DNA of 64,000 bases from an uncultured delta proteobacterium (GTDB lineage: Bacteria > Desulfobacterota > Syntrophia > Syntrophales > Smithellaceae). Numbering within the stretch: the first letter of the stretch is position 1; each line of letters begins with the position of its first letter. The stretch is taken from positions 32,895 to 96,894 of the forward strand of contig CAIVQG010000039.1 in assembly GCA_903907985.1 (NCBI GenBank), in the 5' to 3' direction. This document shows, piece by piece, positions 1 to 8,856 of the stretch. The notes beneath the pieces were generated by a model, which saw nothing but the letters and a program-made list of their open reading frames with translations, had not been told where the DNA came from and ran no database searches. A program made the position numbers and the translations under genes.

Positions 1-881
1 CTCAGAAACTGATCGAGGGCTTCATCATCGTAAGTGTGCTCATTATGAAAAAGGCACAGACGCCGGACACCGGATCGCAGCGCCAGTTCCACACCAATGA
101 TATTGCTGGAATGCCCCCAGTTCTCCTTCGTCGCAACTGCATCCAGGAAGCTGTACTGCGCATCAAAAATCAATAAGTCGGCATCTTGGAAAAACTCGAT
201 AAATTCATAACTATCTTCCGTAGAGTTTTCCTTGTGCTCGGAATCGGTGGAGTACACTACTTTTTTCCCGTCCTGCCGGAAGCAATATCCGTAAGAATCA
301 CCGGGATGGTTCTGTTTTATGCCGGTCACACTAATTCCGGCAATGTCATAAGGCCGACCGGGTTCGAGAACATGGAAGCTGATATCCGCTCTCATCGCCT
401 GCAAAGGAACAGGAAAGCATGGGGTATTCTGTTGATTGACAAATGCCTCTTCCAACTCTGCTTGAAATCCGTAAATATGAACACGATTGCCCGGTATGAA
501 GGCCGGCGTAAAAAAGGGAAATCCCTGAATGTGATCCCAATGCACATGAGAAACAAAGATATGAAAAACATCCGGCACGTCATTTTGGCCGGTTAATTTT
601 TTGGTTTTCAAAACATGGTTCCCAAAATCTCTCAACCCTGTTCCCGCATCGCAGAGAACGTGCTCCGACAAACCGCGGATTTCGACACAGGAGGTATTGC
701 CGCCGTAACTTCCCCTGACGGCAAAAGGCAGTTCGTTATGGATGAATGTCTTTATGGCGTCGTCTGTACTAAGGCAGAAAGATTGCGCCGCTTGCAAAGC
801 CTTGAATATTTTTGCCTCGATCATCGCAGAAGTTATGGAAGCGGGCAACGAACCCCTGGAGCCCCAGAAATATACTTTCAT
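1..881 (-). CDS. MBL-fold metallo-hydrolase, 3' end outside window
   Basis: Metallo-beta-lactamase fold hydrolase of the RNase Z/phosphodiesterase-like group; the substrate cannot be told. The frame is open from an ATG at 881 to the window edge, about 293 codons. Residues 78-82 read DAGTG and residues 112-117 carry the metal-binding signature HVHWDH, followed by a plausible second metal-binding part (SHVHWDHIQGFPFF, later DAQYS and FHNEHTYDD). The start is supported by AGGAGG about 5 bases upstream. No signal peptide is visible, so it is probably cytoplasmic. It reads away from the DUF6125-like gene at 929-1414 only by a 47 bp gap on the same strand, so the two could be co-transcribed. The fold is certain, the function is not. 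Confidence 0.85.
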   Translation of the reverse strand, partial: MKVYFWGSRGSLPASITSAMIEAKIFKALQAAQSFCLSTDDAIKTFIHNELPFAVRGSYGGNTSCVEIRGLSEHVLCDAGTGLRDFGNHVLKTKKLTGQNDVPDVFHIFVSHVHWDHIQGFPFFTPAFIPGNRVHIYGFQAELEEAFVNQQNTPCFPVPLQAMRADISFHVLEPGRPYDIAGISVTGIKQNHPGDSYGYCFRQDGKKVVYSTDSEHKENSTEDSYEFIEFFQDADLLIFDAQYSFLDAVATKENWGHSSNIIGVELALRSGVRRLCLFHNEHTYDDEALDQFL

Positions 882-928
882 AAGTTTCCTCCTGATGAAT
901 AAGTTCAAAACAAAGCTACTGATTAAAA

Positions 929-1414
929 TCACGCCGCCGGACGGTTTATGACTACCTCGCAATAAGCATCGCCTCGATTGAGATTCTTCGTGTGGGACAC
1001 GATCAGACGAAAATCTTGCCCGAACAAGCCGCGGGCGAGGCCCTGATAGGTTTCAACGGTCGCAATACCACAATCAGCTACTCCGGCCTTGGCGATAGCT
1101 TTCTGCGTTTCACAGTCCGTCACCTGTACGGTGATGGTATCGCCGGCGACGGTGACGCTTCGTCCCTCAATTTTCATGACCGTACTGAAAATTTCGAGGG
1201 CATCCAGAAAACTCACGGGCCATACCGGGTCGGGTAAAAACCTCTCTCTCAGCATTTTTCCTAGGACGTAGGAAAAACGTTTCCAGGCCGCCACGTCGAC
1301 ATCCCAGGCGGCGTCCTTGCCCATTTTTTCCGCCAGGGCCAGAAACCAGGCTCCGTCCAGCCGGACAAGAGCCAAACGGGAAATTTCAAATAACTGCTCA
1401 GTTGTCAAATGCAT
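929..1414 (-). CDS. DUF6125-like protein
   Basis: 161-residue soluble protein of unknown role. The N-terminal stretch with an LDGAWF motif (about residues 19-24), a central helical part and a C-terminal Cys-containing beta region (VTDCETQKA, VADCG, AYCEVV) resemble the DUF6125 / aminothiazoline-carboxylate-hydrolase-like group. The neighbouring protein at 3343-3864 has the same layout (THDGMWFF near the N-terminus, Cys-rich C-terminal half), so the window has two distant relatives. It lies 47 bp upstream of the metallo-hydrolase on the same strand. No signal peptide or membrane segment. Family assignment comes from motif memory and is moderate; no enzymatic activity is claimed. Confidence 0.6.
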   Translation of the reverse strand: MHLTTEQLFEISRLALVRLDGAWFLALAEKMGKDAAWDVDVAAWKRFSYVLGKMLRERFLPDPVWPVSFLDALEIFSTVMKIEGRSVTVAGDTITVQVTDCETQKAIAKAGVADCGIATVETYQGLARGLFGQDFRLIVSHTKNLNRGDAYCEVVINRPAA

Positions 1415-1754
1415 CGCGTTTTTCTCCTTACTTTATAATACAGCCTTCACCGGCTGCCCTGATCCATTATTCATCTTCCTGCCGCCTCGATATCATCTCT
1501 GATTGAGAAATGGAATCATGGTGCAATTCTTTATTGCACAAACCAATATCGGAGTCAATCCTTCCGGCGGAGTTTGCCCGGATGACATTTTTGCCCTTAA
1601 GTGAACCTGCACCAGTTTAACGGATGCTGCAAAAAGCATACAGAACAGTATGCAGGGAAGCAATAGGCCGGGAGTTTAAGTCAGAGGCATTGGGATTATT
1701 GGAAGAAGACAGGGACCGTCTGGAACTTCTTTTTACAAAAGCAGAAAAATTTTC
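1415..1754. other. Intergenic region with one doubtful small ORF
   Basis: About 340 bp between the DUF6125-like gene and the TetR promoter. The only coding possibility is a 44-codon frame at 1624-1758 (+), whose product ends LELLFTKAEKFS. It has no clear ribosome binding site and its end runs into the tetR promoter, so I treat it as a fragment or chance frame. Nothing else is recognised. Confidence 0.3.
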
Positions 1755-1790
1755 TTGACATAGAATCATATACTAGAATATGATTCTAAT
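1755..1790 (+). promoter_or_regulatory. tetR promoter with perfect inverted-repeat operator
   Basis: TTGACA at 1755-1760 and TATGAT at 1779-1784 are separated by 18 bp. An 11-bp perfect inverted repeat, TAGAATCATAT (1761-1771) and its complement (1778-1788), with a 6 bp spacer, fills the spacer and covers the -10. This is the layout expected for autorepression by the adjacent TetR. The predicted transcription start falls at or next to the ATG at 1791, so the mRNA may be leaderless. Confidence 0.75.
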
Positions 1791-2396
1791 ATGAAAAAAT
1801 TGCAATCCAGACATGCAGCATCAGGTAAAAGAATATCAGATATTATTCAGGCCGCACTGGCGTGTTTTACCGAGCTTGGTTTTAATAACACATCCATGGC
1901 TGATATCTGCGCAAGGGCGAACGCTAGCACCGGCAGCGTATATCACCATTTCAAAAGCAAAGAATTACTCGCTGCTGCTGTTTATCTGGAAGGTATTGAG
2001 GCATATCAATCCGGATTGCTTAAAATATTTGAGACAGAAAATGATCCCTTTAGAGGGATTTCTTCTATCATAGAATATCATTTGAAATGGGTACAAAAAA
2101 ATCCGGATTGGGCTCAATTTCTTTTTCAAAAAAGGCACTCAGCATTTTTAGTGGAAACTGAAGATACCCTGCTAACTCTGAATAAAAAATTCAAGCAAGG
2201 GATTGCGGACTGGTTTAAATGCCATATGAAGGCAGGTGCAATACGCCCGCTGGCATGGGATATGGTAATCTCCTTATTGCTTGGCCCATGCCAGGAATAC
2301 ACGAAACTCTACATGTCAAAAAAGACAGTTACAAAAATTAATGAAGCAGTTCACGAACTTTCTCTCGCTGCCTGGCGTTCTCTATCACAAGAATAA
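1791..2396 (+). CDS. TetR/AcrR family transcriptional regulator
   Basis: 201-residue one-component repressor. The N-terminal helix-turn-helix spans roughly residues 14-58, with the recognition part ASTGSVYHHFKSKELL typical of TetR proteins; the remaining alpha-helical part is the ligand/dimer domain. The ATG at 1791 directly abuts the inverted-repeat operator, leaving no room for a Shine-Dalgarno sequence; the next in-frame ATG would remove the HTH. The gene heads a plus-strand set with a MaoC-fold protein (20 bp downstream) and a DUF6125-like protein, suggesting that the ligand is an acyl-CoA-like metabolite, which is inference. Confidence 0.9.
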   Translation: MKKLQSRHAASGKRISDIIQAALACFTELGFNNTSMADICARANASTGSVYHHFKSKELLAAAVYLEGIEAYQSGLLKIFETENDPFRGISSIIEYHLKWVQKNPDWAQFLFQKRHSAFLVETEDTLLTLNKKFKQGIADWFKCHMKAGAIRPLAWDMVISLLLGPCQEYTKLYMSKKTVTKINEAVHELSLAAWRSLSQE

Positions 2397-2416
2397 TAAT
2401 TTCATAAGGGGGTTTT

Positions 2417-3298
2417 ATGAAAAATGTTATTTTGAATTTTAATAAAAAACCGTCAGATGTATTACCTTTACTGCAGGCATTTAAATCGAGGAACAGCAGG
2501 TTCAACCCCGAAGAGACAATTCCGGAAATTCATGTAATAAGATCTGATTTTCGGATTAATCCTGCACATCTAAAATCATTCAATACCATCTGTGGCATCG
2601 ATCCAACTCCTCATTTGCATATCCTCTATCCCTTTACATTGGTCTATCCATATTTAATGCGAGTTTTATGCAGGGGGGAAATGCCTTTTTCTCAATTTAA
2701 AATATTAAACACCAGAAATCGTATCATCATGTTCCGCCCCATAACGCCTGACGAACAATTGCAAATTGATTGTTACAATTCCGTCGTAAGAATTATTCCC
2801 AAGGGACTCGAATGCGATTTTAAGGCTGAGATATATACCGGTACAGAAAAAGTGTGGGAAAATACCGTTACATATTTTGTCCCGGGCAAATTTGGTGAGA
2901 TCGAACCGTCATACACTCAGCATAAACTTCCACCTCTCGAAAATCCGTCTATTGCCAAGGAATGGTTTCTGGAAGTAAAAAATCGTTTTAAATTTGGTAG
3001 AGTTTCCGGAGATACTAATGGCCTTCACTATTCATCTTTCTATGCACGAATGCTTGGCTTTAAAAGAGATCTCGCTCAACCTATTAGAGTAATAGCGTCG
3101 TGTATATCAAACTTGCCCGATCAGGCCGCTGATAAACCTGCTGAACTGGATTTTTTACATAAAGGTCCTGTCTATTATGAAAACATGTTGACGCTAAAAA
3201 ATCAGAAGACAGGTCACATAGATAGATTTGATCTTTATTGCTCTGGCAATGAGAAACCTTGCATCATCGGAAGATTAATTCAAATTAATAACCGATAG
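2417..3298 (+). CDS. MaoC-like (double hot-dog) acyl dehydratase-type protein
   Basis: 293-residue protein with two hot-dog folds. The C-terminal half carries the hydratase-2 signature SGDTNGLHY (residues 197-205), matching the SGDxNPxH type motif with the catalytic Asp and His; the N-terminal half has no such motif and is probably the structural hot-dog. The family hydrates trans-2-enoyl-CoA or enoyl-thioester substrates; the exact substrate is unknown. The gene follows tetR by 20 bp with a strong GGGGG-containing ribosome site, so it is the likely target of that repressor. Confidence 0.75.
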   Translation: MKNVILNFNKKPSDVLPLLQAFKSRNSRFNPEETIPEIHVIRSDFRINPAHLKSFNTICGIDPTPHLHILYPFTLVYPYLMRVLCRGEMPFSQFKILNTRNRIIMFRPITPDEQLQIDCYNSVVRIIPKGLECDFKAEIYTGTEKVWENTVTYFVPGKFGEIEPSYTQHKLPPLENPSIAKEWFLEVKNRFKFGRVSGDTNGLHYSSFYARMLGFKRDLAQPIRVIASCISNLPDQAADKPAELDFLHKGPVYYENMLTLKNQKTGHIDRFDLYCSGNEKPCIIGRLIQINNR

Positions 3299-3342
3299 AA
3301 ATTTATTTCATTTAATGAATATAGGCGAAAGGAGATAATCTG

Positions 3343-3864
3343 ATGAAATCCCTTAATGAGATCACAAAAGAAGAGTTGATTGATCTGGAAAACAGATGCT
3401 GGATGACACATGACGGTATGTGGTTTTTCAGCTGTCTGAGCAATTTCGGGATTGAACAGGCCAACATACTTAACAAATCAGCGATTAAGGGATTGGCGCC
3501 TTTTGAAATTGAGCGAACAAAGAAAACCATAGGCTTCGAAAAAGAAAAGATGGAAAGCTTTCAGGAATTCAAAGATTACTTTACTATTGCCAAGACATTG
3601 TTTATCCCACCCTTCATGAATGCCACCATGAGTTTTCCCAAAGAAAACGTTATGCGTTGGGAATTTGCACCGGGACAGTGTTTCGCCTACAAAGGGATCA
3701 AACGACTGGGCGTAATTGACCGGTATGAGTGCGGTGTTATCTATCGGATCGAATGTTGGCTGGACTGTCTCGGCATTAAATACCGGACAATACCCAAAGT
3801 CAATAACTGCCTAATGCATACGACGGGAAAATGTTCGGGCGAAATAGAATTGGAATTATCCTAA
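3343..3864 (+). CDS. DUF6125 family protein
   Basis: 173-residue soluble protein. The N-terminal motif THDGMWFF (about residues 23-30) and Cys-containing C-terminal half (GQCFAYKG, YECGVIY, CWLDCLGI, CLMHTTGKC) match the DUF6125 group that is related to aminothiazoline-carboxylate-hydrolase-like proteins. Function unknown. It sits 44 bp after the MaoC-fold gene and has a GGAG ribosome site at about 3331-3334, so it is probably in the TetR-controlled unit. A distant relative lies at 929-1414 on the other strand. Confidence 0.65.
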   Translation: MKSLNEITKEELIDLENRCWMTHDGMWFFSCLSNFGIEQANILNKSAIKGLAPFEIERTKKTIGFEKEKMESFQEFKDYFTIAKTLFIPPFMNATMSFPKENVMRWEFAPGQCFAYKGIKRLGVIDRYECGVIYRIECWLDCLGIKYRTIPKVNNCLMHTTGKCSGEIELELS

Positions 3865-3958
3865 AAGTTATATTGCGAGAAGTTATCCTGAAATCATGCC
3901 TTTTCTATGCTTTTAAAAAAACCATTTTCCGAATTGGCACTAAAAGGAGATAATTATT

Positions 3959-4465
3959 ATGGTAGAGAATAACAAAGACGGCTTGGATGAGTCGCTGTCG
4001 AGTTATAAACAAAACATTAATCCGGTAGTAAAGACTGGCCTCGTCTGGGAACGGGATCTTGTTTTTACCGGATCCACGCCGCAGGGCTACGAAATTGAAT
4101 TCGATGCCAATGCCCAGTGGGGATGCAAACCGACGGAGTCCCTTCTCCTGAGTCTCGCCGGCTGCATGGGAATCGATATTATGACGATTCTGACAAAGAT
4201 GCGGCTGAAAATTGCAAGCTTCCGGATAGAGACAAAGGGAGGGAGGAATGAACAGCCGCCGCAGTATTACAAAACGGTGGAAATGGTTATGCATATTGCG
4301 GGAAAAAATCTGGACCCGGTAAAAGTGGAGCGCGCCATTGCTCTATCCCGCAATAAGTATTGCTCGGTCTACAACTCCCTGCGCCCGGATCTGGAGCTGA
4401 ATATCCGTTTTATACTGGAGGACAAAGATCTTCCGGGGGATGAAAAAACTGAGTCTAAAAGATAA
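3959..4465 (+). CDS. OsmC family protein
   Basis: 168-residue OsmC/Ohr-fold protein, a thiol-dependent peroxidase family. The two conserved cysteines are visible: C69 in SLAGCMGID and C135 in KYCSVYNSL, the usual peroxidatic and resolving positions. Start at ATG 3959, with AAAAGGAGA about 10 bases upstream. Organic hydroperoxide detoxification is the usual role, but many OsmC proteins have no known substrate. It ends 38 bp before the convergent hisC gene. Confidence 0.85.
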   Translation: MVENNKDGLDESLSSYKQNINPVVKTGLVWERDLVFTGSTPQGYEIEFDANAQWGCKPTESLLLSLAGCMGIDIMTILTKMRLKIASFRIETKGGRNEQPPQYYKTVEMVMHIAGKNLDPVKVERAIALSRNKYCSVYNSLRPDLELNIRFILEDKDLPGDEKTESKR

Positions 4466-4503
4466 GGCATTGCAGCGTGCGCTGGCATATGGTGGCTACA
4501 GGC

Positions 4504-5568
4504 TCATGCCCCCGCAATAGCCTTCATGACTTCCAGGAAACAGTCCATTTCCTGATCGGTTCCAATAGAAACCCGGATGAAGTTATCAATCTTCGGCTTA
4601 TTGAAATACCGGACAAGAATGCCTTTTTCTCTCAACTGTTGAAACAGTACACTTCCGGGATATTGCCCAGAGCTGACAAAGATGAAATTTGCCTGTGAAG
4701 GAATCACCTTAAAGCCCATTTCCAAAAGTCTTGCGGATACCCGTTCACGGCTCCTGATAATTTTAGATCGCGTTTCCTGAAAATAAGCATCATCTTTAAT
4801 TGCTTCTCGAGCTCCGGCCAGGGCCAGACGATCAACCGTATAAGAGTTAATCGAATCTTTAACCCGGATTAATCCTTCAATCAGATCCTCATTGCCCAAG
4901 GCATATCCTACCCGCAATCCCGCGAGTGAATGCGACTTGGACAGAGTTTTAATAACCAGCAAATTGGGATAATCGGTAATCAGCTCTACCGCAGATTGGC
5001 CGCCAAAGTCCACGTACGCCTCATCAATGATAACGACACTGCTTTCGTTCCGCTTAAGGATTGCTGCTATCGTTTCTCGGGGAACACCTTTTCCACTGGG
5101 CGCATTGGGATTGGCAATAATAATTCCGCCATTGTTCTGATAGTATCCTTCCTCGGGAATATTAAATTCTTCATCCACAGGAATAAGCTGGTAGTTAGTA
5201 TTAAACAAAGCGGCGTAAACGGGATAAAAGCTGTATGTGATATCAGCAAAAAGCACCGGGCTGCCCGAAGGCTCAAAAAAAGCCGGAAAGGAAAAAGCCA
5301 GTAACTCATCGGAACCGTTGCCAATAAAAACATTGTTATTCCGTAGCTGGTAGTATCCGGCAATTGTTGCTCGGAGTTCCTCTCCCATGGGGTCCGGATA
5401 AAGTCGTAAAGATTCATCGGCCGCCTTTTTAATTGCCTCAATCACCCGGGCAGAAGGCGGATAAGGATTCTCATTTGTATTCAGTTTAATGAATTTTCGG
5501 TCCTTCGGTTGTTCCCCGGGCGTATAGGGTTTGATATTCTTTATCGTTTTACTCCAGTATCTGCTCAT
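4504..5568 (-). CDS. hisC: Histidinol-phosphate aminotransferase
   Basis: 354-residue PLP-dependent class I/II aminotransferase. It converts imidazole acetol-phosphate and glutamate to histidinol-phosphate in histidine synthesis. Visible landmarks: LNTNENPYPP near residues 29-38, GNGSDELL (84-91), NPNAPSG (153-159), DEAYVDF (182-188), and the PLP lysine K211 in TLSKSHSLAGLR, with the C-terminal RVSIGT. Length is normal. AAGGTG lies about 8 bases before the ATG. It is divergent from the dus gene and no other histidine gene is near, so a broader aromatic transaminase role cannot be excluded. Confidence 0.88.
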   Translation of the reverse strand: MSRYWSKTIKNIKPYTPGEQPKDRKFIKLNTNENPYPPSARVIEAIKKAADESLRLYPDPMGEELRATIAGYYQLRNNNVFIGNGSDELLAFSFPAFFEPSGSPVLFADITYSFYPVYAALFNTNYQLIPVDEEFNIPEEGYYQNNGGIIIANPNAPSGKGVPRETIAAILKRNESSVVIIDEAYVDFGGQSAVELITDYPNLLVIKTLSKSHSLAGLRVGYALGNEDLIEGLIRVKDSINSYTVDRLALAGAREAIKDDAYFQETRSKIIRSRERVSARLLEMGFKVIPSQANFIFVSSGQYPGSVLFQQLREKGILVRYFNKPKIDNFIRVSIGTDQEMDCFLEVMKAIAGA

Positions 5569-5758
5569 GATAATGCACCTTGTCTCAGAAAATTACTAAC
5601 ATGTTGGGATATAGAATAGTTTATATTATCGGAAATTTCCATTCTTAAATTATGGCATCAAAATATTGGTTTTCGGCTGGCTATTTCCATTAAATAGAAT
5701 TAATAGAACCATCAACAATTAGTTTTACAATAAATGCCGAAGGATTGAGAAATCACCC

Positions 5759-6709
5759 ATGATATACCTTGCACCAATCCAGGGAACAACCGACAGGATT
5801 TATCGCAACCTTTTCCCCGTTTATTTTAAGGGAGTTGACCTCGCTATTGCGCCTTTTATCTCCTCCGTAAAGAAAATGAAACCGGAAAATAACCTGCTGC
5901 GCGATTTGCAGCCCGATAAAAATACGGGCATTCCCACAATACCGCAGATAATGAGCTCCACCCCGGATGACTTCACCAAGCTCGCCAATACATTATACGA
6001 CATTGGCTACGGCACGGTAAACTGGAATATCGGCTGTCCATTCCCGATGGTTGTGAAGAAGGGTCGAGGGGCGGGCATGCTTTGTTATCCGGATAGGGTT
6101 GAATCTTTTCTTATAAAGACCATACCGGCTCTGAAACCGAAATTATCAATCAAGCTCAGGATAGGTTTAACATATCCGGACGAGGTGTTGCAGCTCATCC
6201 CTGTTTTCAATCAATATCCGCTGAAGGAACTGATCATTCATCCGCGGACCGGTGAACAAATGTATGAAGGTCAAGTTGACCTCGATATGTTCGAACAGTG
6301 CATTAAGCTCTCGAACCACAGGGTCGTTTATAACGGGGACATCGATTCTGTTCAGAAACTGGAGATGCTGGTAAAAAGGTTCGGATCAATAGACCGGTGG
6401 ATGATCGGCAGGGGCTTACTGGGAAACCCCTTTCTTGCGGAAAAAATTAAATTCAACACGGAAAAGCCTTATGATGAAAAAATTAAAATCATGAAGGCTT
6501 TCCATGATCAATTATTTGCTGAATATTCGCAAATATTGTCTGGCCCTGCGCATATTACCAATAAAATGAAAGAAATCTGGACTTACATGGGAAACTTTTT
6601 TGCAAACGGGGAAAAAATTCGCAAGAAAATTAACAAAACTCATCACCGTGATAATTATGTTGATATTGTAAATAAAGTTTTTAGTGAATCCCTAATTTCA
6701 GCAGCGTAG
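5759..6709 (+). CDS. tRNA-dihydrouridine synthase (DusC-like)
   Basis: 316-residue FMN-dependent TIM-barrel enzyme that reduces uridine to dihydrouridine in tRNA. N-terminal LAPIQGTTD, the catalytic cysteine C93 in NWNIGCPFP, IHPRTGEQMYEG and YNGDIDS, and the FMN phosphate site IGRGLLGNP are all present. The C-terminal tRNA-binding helical domain is short, consistent with DusC-like members. Transcribed divergently from hisC; a strong hairpin terminator follows. Confidence 0.88.
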   Translation: MIYLAPIQGTTDRIYRNLFPVYFKGVDLAIAPFISSVKKMKPENNLLRDLQPDKNTGIPTIPQIMSSTPDDFTKLANTLYDIGYGTVNWNIGCPFPMVVKKGRGAGMLCYPDRVESFLIKTIPALKPKLSIKLRIGLTYPDEVLQLIPVFNQYPLKELIIHPRTGEQMYEGQVDLDMFEQCIKLSNHRVVYNGDIDSVQKLEMLVKRFGSIDRWMIGRGLLGNPFLAEKIKFNTEKPYDEKIKIMKAFHDQLFAEYSQILSGPAHITNKMKEIWTYMGNFFANGEKIRKKINKTHHRDNYVDIVNKVFSESLISAA

Positions 6710-6877
6710 CGCATTGAAATTGGCTTGTTCGAATTATCCCACAAAAGCAACGGCATGAGACTCAAATTTCCGACATACTTTCAATAACCTGGTAACCTGA
6801 AGGTCACACAAGATCAAAAGCTGGCGCACGTTCCCCTAATTGCTGGCCTCACTCATTGCGCAGGACAACAGATCGTC

Positions 6878-6920
6878 GACAAAGAGGAGACCTGGTAGCG
6901 GGCTGCATCTCCTCTTTGTC
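6878..6920. terminator. Bidirectional stem-loop between dus and acyl-CoA ligase
   Basis: A 13-bp perfect stem, GACAAAGAGGAGA (6878-6890) with its complement (6908-6920), and a 17-base loop. It lies between convergent genes. There is no long U-tract on either side, so termination strength is uncertain. Confidence 0.6.
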
Positions 6921-6929
6921 CCGGACATT

Positions 6930-8723
6930 CTAGTTGCGTGATTCCTCCCGATACAGCGCCTCTATTTCCGGCATATGTTTCTTGAGGATGACACCTCTTT
7001 TCATCTTCATTGTCTGTGTGAGCATACCGTTTTCCACCGAAAAGTCCTGGTCTATGAAAAGAAACTTTTTAGGAATTTCGTAGCCGCCGTATTTTCCAGC
7101 AAGTGACCGGCTGATTTCCTGCGCAATCATTTTTTGAACATCCTTTCGCTGCAACAGCGTTGGCCTGTCAGAGGGCAAATTGTTCTTTTCAGCGTATTTT
7201 CCCAAGGCGCAGGAATCAGGCACAACAAGGCACACGGTGTATGGCTTGTTGTCTCCATAGATAAGGGCATTCTGCACAAGGGGAATAAATGTGATGTCCT
7301 CTTCCATGGCGGCGGGAAATACAAACTTGGCATTTTCCAGTTTGAACTGCTCCTTAATCCGTCCCGTTATGTAAAGAAAACCGTCGTCGTCGAGACGGCC
7401 CCTGTCGCCTGTGCGGAGACCACCGTCTTTGGTCATGACTTCGCGTGTCTGCTCCACCTTGTTGTGATATCCCCGCATGACATTCGGCCCGTAAATTATG
7501 ATTTCGCCGTCCTGGGCGCCTTCTTCGACGAAGGATTTGTCGATGACAACCCTGACACCTTTCAGGGGAAGCCCCACGCTTCCTTTACGGTTGGCGCTGG
7601 GGGCATTGGCGGTGATGCCCGGAGAAAGTTCCGTCATGCCATAGGCTTCATAAAGAGGTATACCGATATCGTCAAAAAAATTGGATATGTCGGGGTTAAT
7701 AGCCGCTGCTCCCGTGAGGGCCTGCTTGAGACGTCCTCCGAACCGATCCCTGATTTTCTTGAACACGATCTTGTCGGCCAGAAGGTAAGTAATTTCGTCT
7801 TTCATTCCTCCCTGTCCGCTACGGCGGGCCTTGGCGCTTTGCAGCCCCGAGAAAAATAGTTTTTTGGCCAGTCCCCCCTTTTCATTCATGGCCACGTGCA
7901 GGCTTTCATAAATCTTGTTGAAAACCCGGGGCACAGCCACAACAAAAGTCGGGCGAACCTGAGCCATGTCCTGAACTATGGTGGCTGTGCTTCCCATAAT
8001 GCCAACCGATCCTCCATTCATGGTGAAAAAGTAGAGTTCCATCACTTGACCGAAAGAATGGGCCCAGGGAAGAATGTTCAGGCAACGGTCTTTGCTGGAA
8101 AGGTGCTGATAGCGATCCTTTGCCGCCAAGATATTGCTGCAGAAATTCCTGTGAGAGATGAGAACACCCTTCGGCTCTCCGGTGGTTCCCGATGTATAGA
8201 TCAGACCGGCTATTTCATCGGGGTCGGGATGAATTGCTTCTACGGGATGCGAAGCTCCGATCTTTTCCAAATCCACCAGAGTGTCTTTTCCCTGCCCTTC
8301 AATGACGATTATTTTTTTCAGGCTCGGGATTTCGGCCGTAAAATTATTAACTTTATTAAAGATGTCCTGTTTGGATACCAGGAGAACCTTGACCGAGGCG
8401 TCGGAGACAATGTACTGGCACGTCTTGATCAGTTCCGATTCGTACATAGTCACATAACGGGCGCCAAGGCTATATGTGGCGAAGGCCGCAATGACCCATT
8501 CCAGTCTGTTGTTGGCGATTATTCCTACCGCATCGCCGCGACCAATACCCAGTTGGGCAAGCCCGCCACGGAGGTTACGGATACGTTTGTCCACATCTTT
8601 ATAGGTGACCCAGTCATAGGTACCGGAAGCGTTGCGCGTTCCGATGTAAGGGTTGTCGGCATACCGCGATGCGGCTGTTTCCCAGAGAACAACTAGATTA
8701 TCGATCTGCTGCTGTTGAACCAT
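6930..8723 (-). CDS. Long-chain acyl-CoA synthetase (AMP-forming)
   Basis: 597-residue adenylate-forming ligase of the large FadD15-like type. It activates a fatty or other carboxylic acid to its CoA thioester. The AMP-binding P-loop GLIYTSGTTGEPKGVLISH is near residues 190-210, with YEAYGMTELSPG about residue 365 and LRTGDRGRLDDDGFLYITGRIKEQ near 450. It is longer than the other two ligases in the window, as usual for the type that lacks a typical C-terminal Lys motif. GAGGAGG precedes the ATG by about 10 bases. It is the last gene of the minus-strand unit merR-NMO-NMO-ligase. Confidence 0.88.
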   Translation of the reverse strand: MVQQQQIDNLVVLWETAASRYADNPYIGTRNASGTYDWVTYKDVDKRIRNLRGGLAQLGIGRGDAVGIIANNRLEWVIAAFATYSLGARYVTMYESELIKTCQYIVSDASVKVLLVSKQDIFNKVNNFTAEIPSLKKIIVIEGQGKDTLVDLEKIGASHPVEAIHPDPDEIAGLIYTSGTTGEPKGVLISHRNFCSNILAAKDRYQHLSSKDRCLNILPWAHSFGQVMELYFFTMNGGSVGIMGSTATIVQDMAQVRPTFVVAVPRVFNKIYESLHVAMNEKGGLAKKLFFSGLQSAKARRSGQGGMKDEITYLLADKIVFKKIRDRFGGRLKQALTGAAAINPDISNFFDDIGIPLYEAYGMTELSPGITANAPSANRKGSVGLPLKGVRVVIDKSFVEEGAQDGEIIIYGPNVMRGYHNKVEQTREVMTKDGGLRTGDRGRLDDDGFLYITGRIKEQFKLENAKFVFPAAMEEDITFIPLVQNALIYGDNKPYTVCLVVPDSCALGKYAEKNNLPSDRPTLLQRKDVQKMIAQEISRSLAGKYGGYEIPKKFLFIDQDFSVENGMLTQTMKMKRGVILKKHMPEIEALYREESRN

Positions 8724-8856
8724 TCTGCTGTAACCTCCTCTATGATAATAACTGGTGAATGTTCACGTCGGTGTTCAGGAGACAAAGGTTTTCATACTTG
8801 CTTCCCATCCGCAATGTCGAGCGAATACCCCTATCAGTAAAAGACCGTCTTCTTTT

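Noticed and set aside
186..951. Plus-strand frames opposite the metallo-hydrolase
   Set aside because: The minus-strand frame carries HVHWDH and a good ribosome site; the plus-strand frames are unrelated text.
7134..8696. Long plus-strand frames opposite the acyl-CoA ligase
   Set aside because: The minus-strand ligase keeps every adenylation motif. The plus frames have no ribosome site or similarity.
8754..8765. GTGAA-TG-TTCAC palindrome upstream of the acyl-CoA ligase
   Set aside because: Short, no promoter tie, and probably chance.
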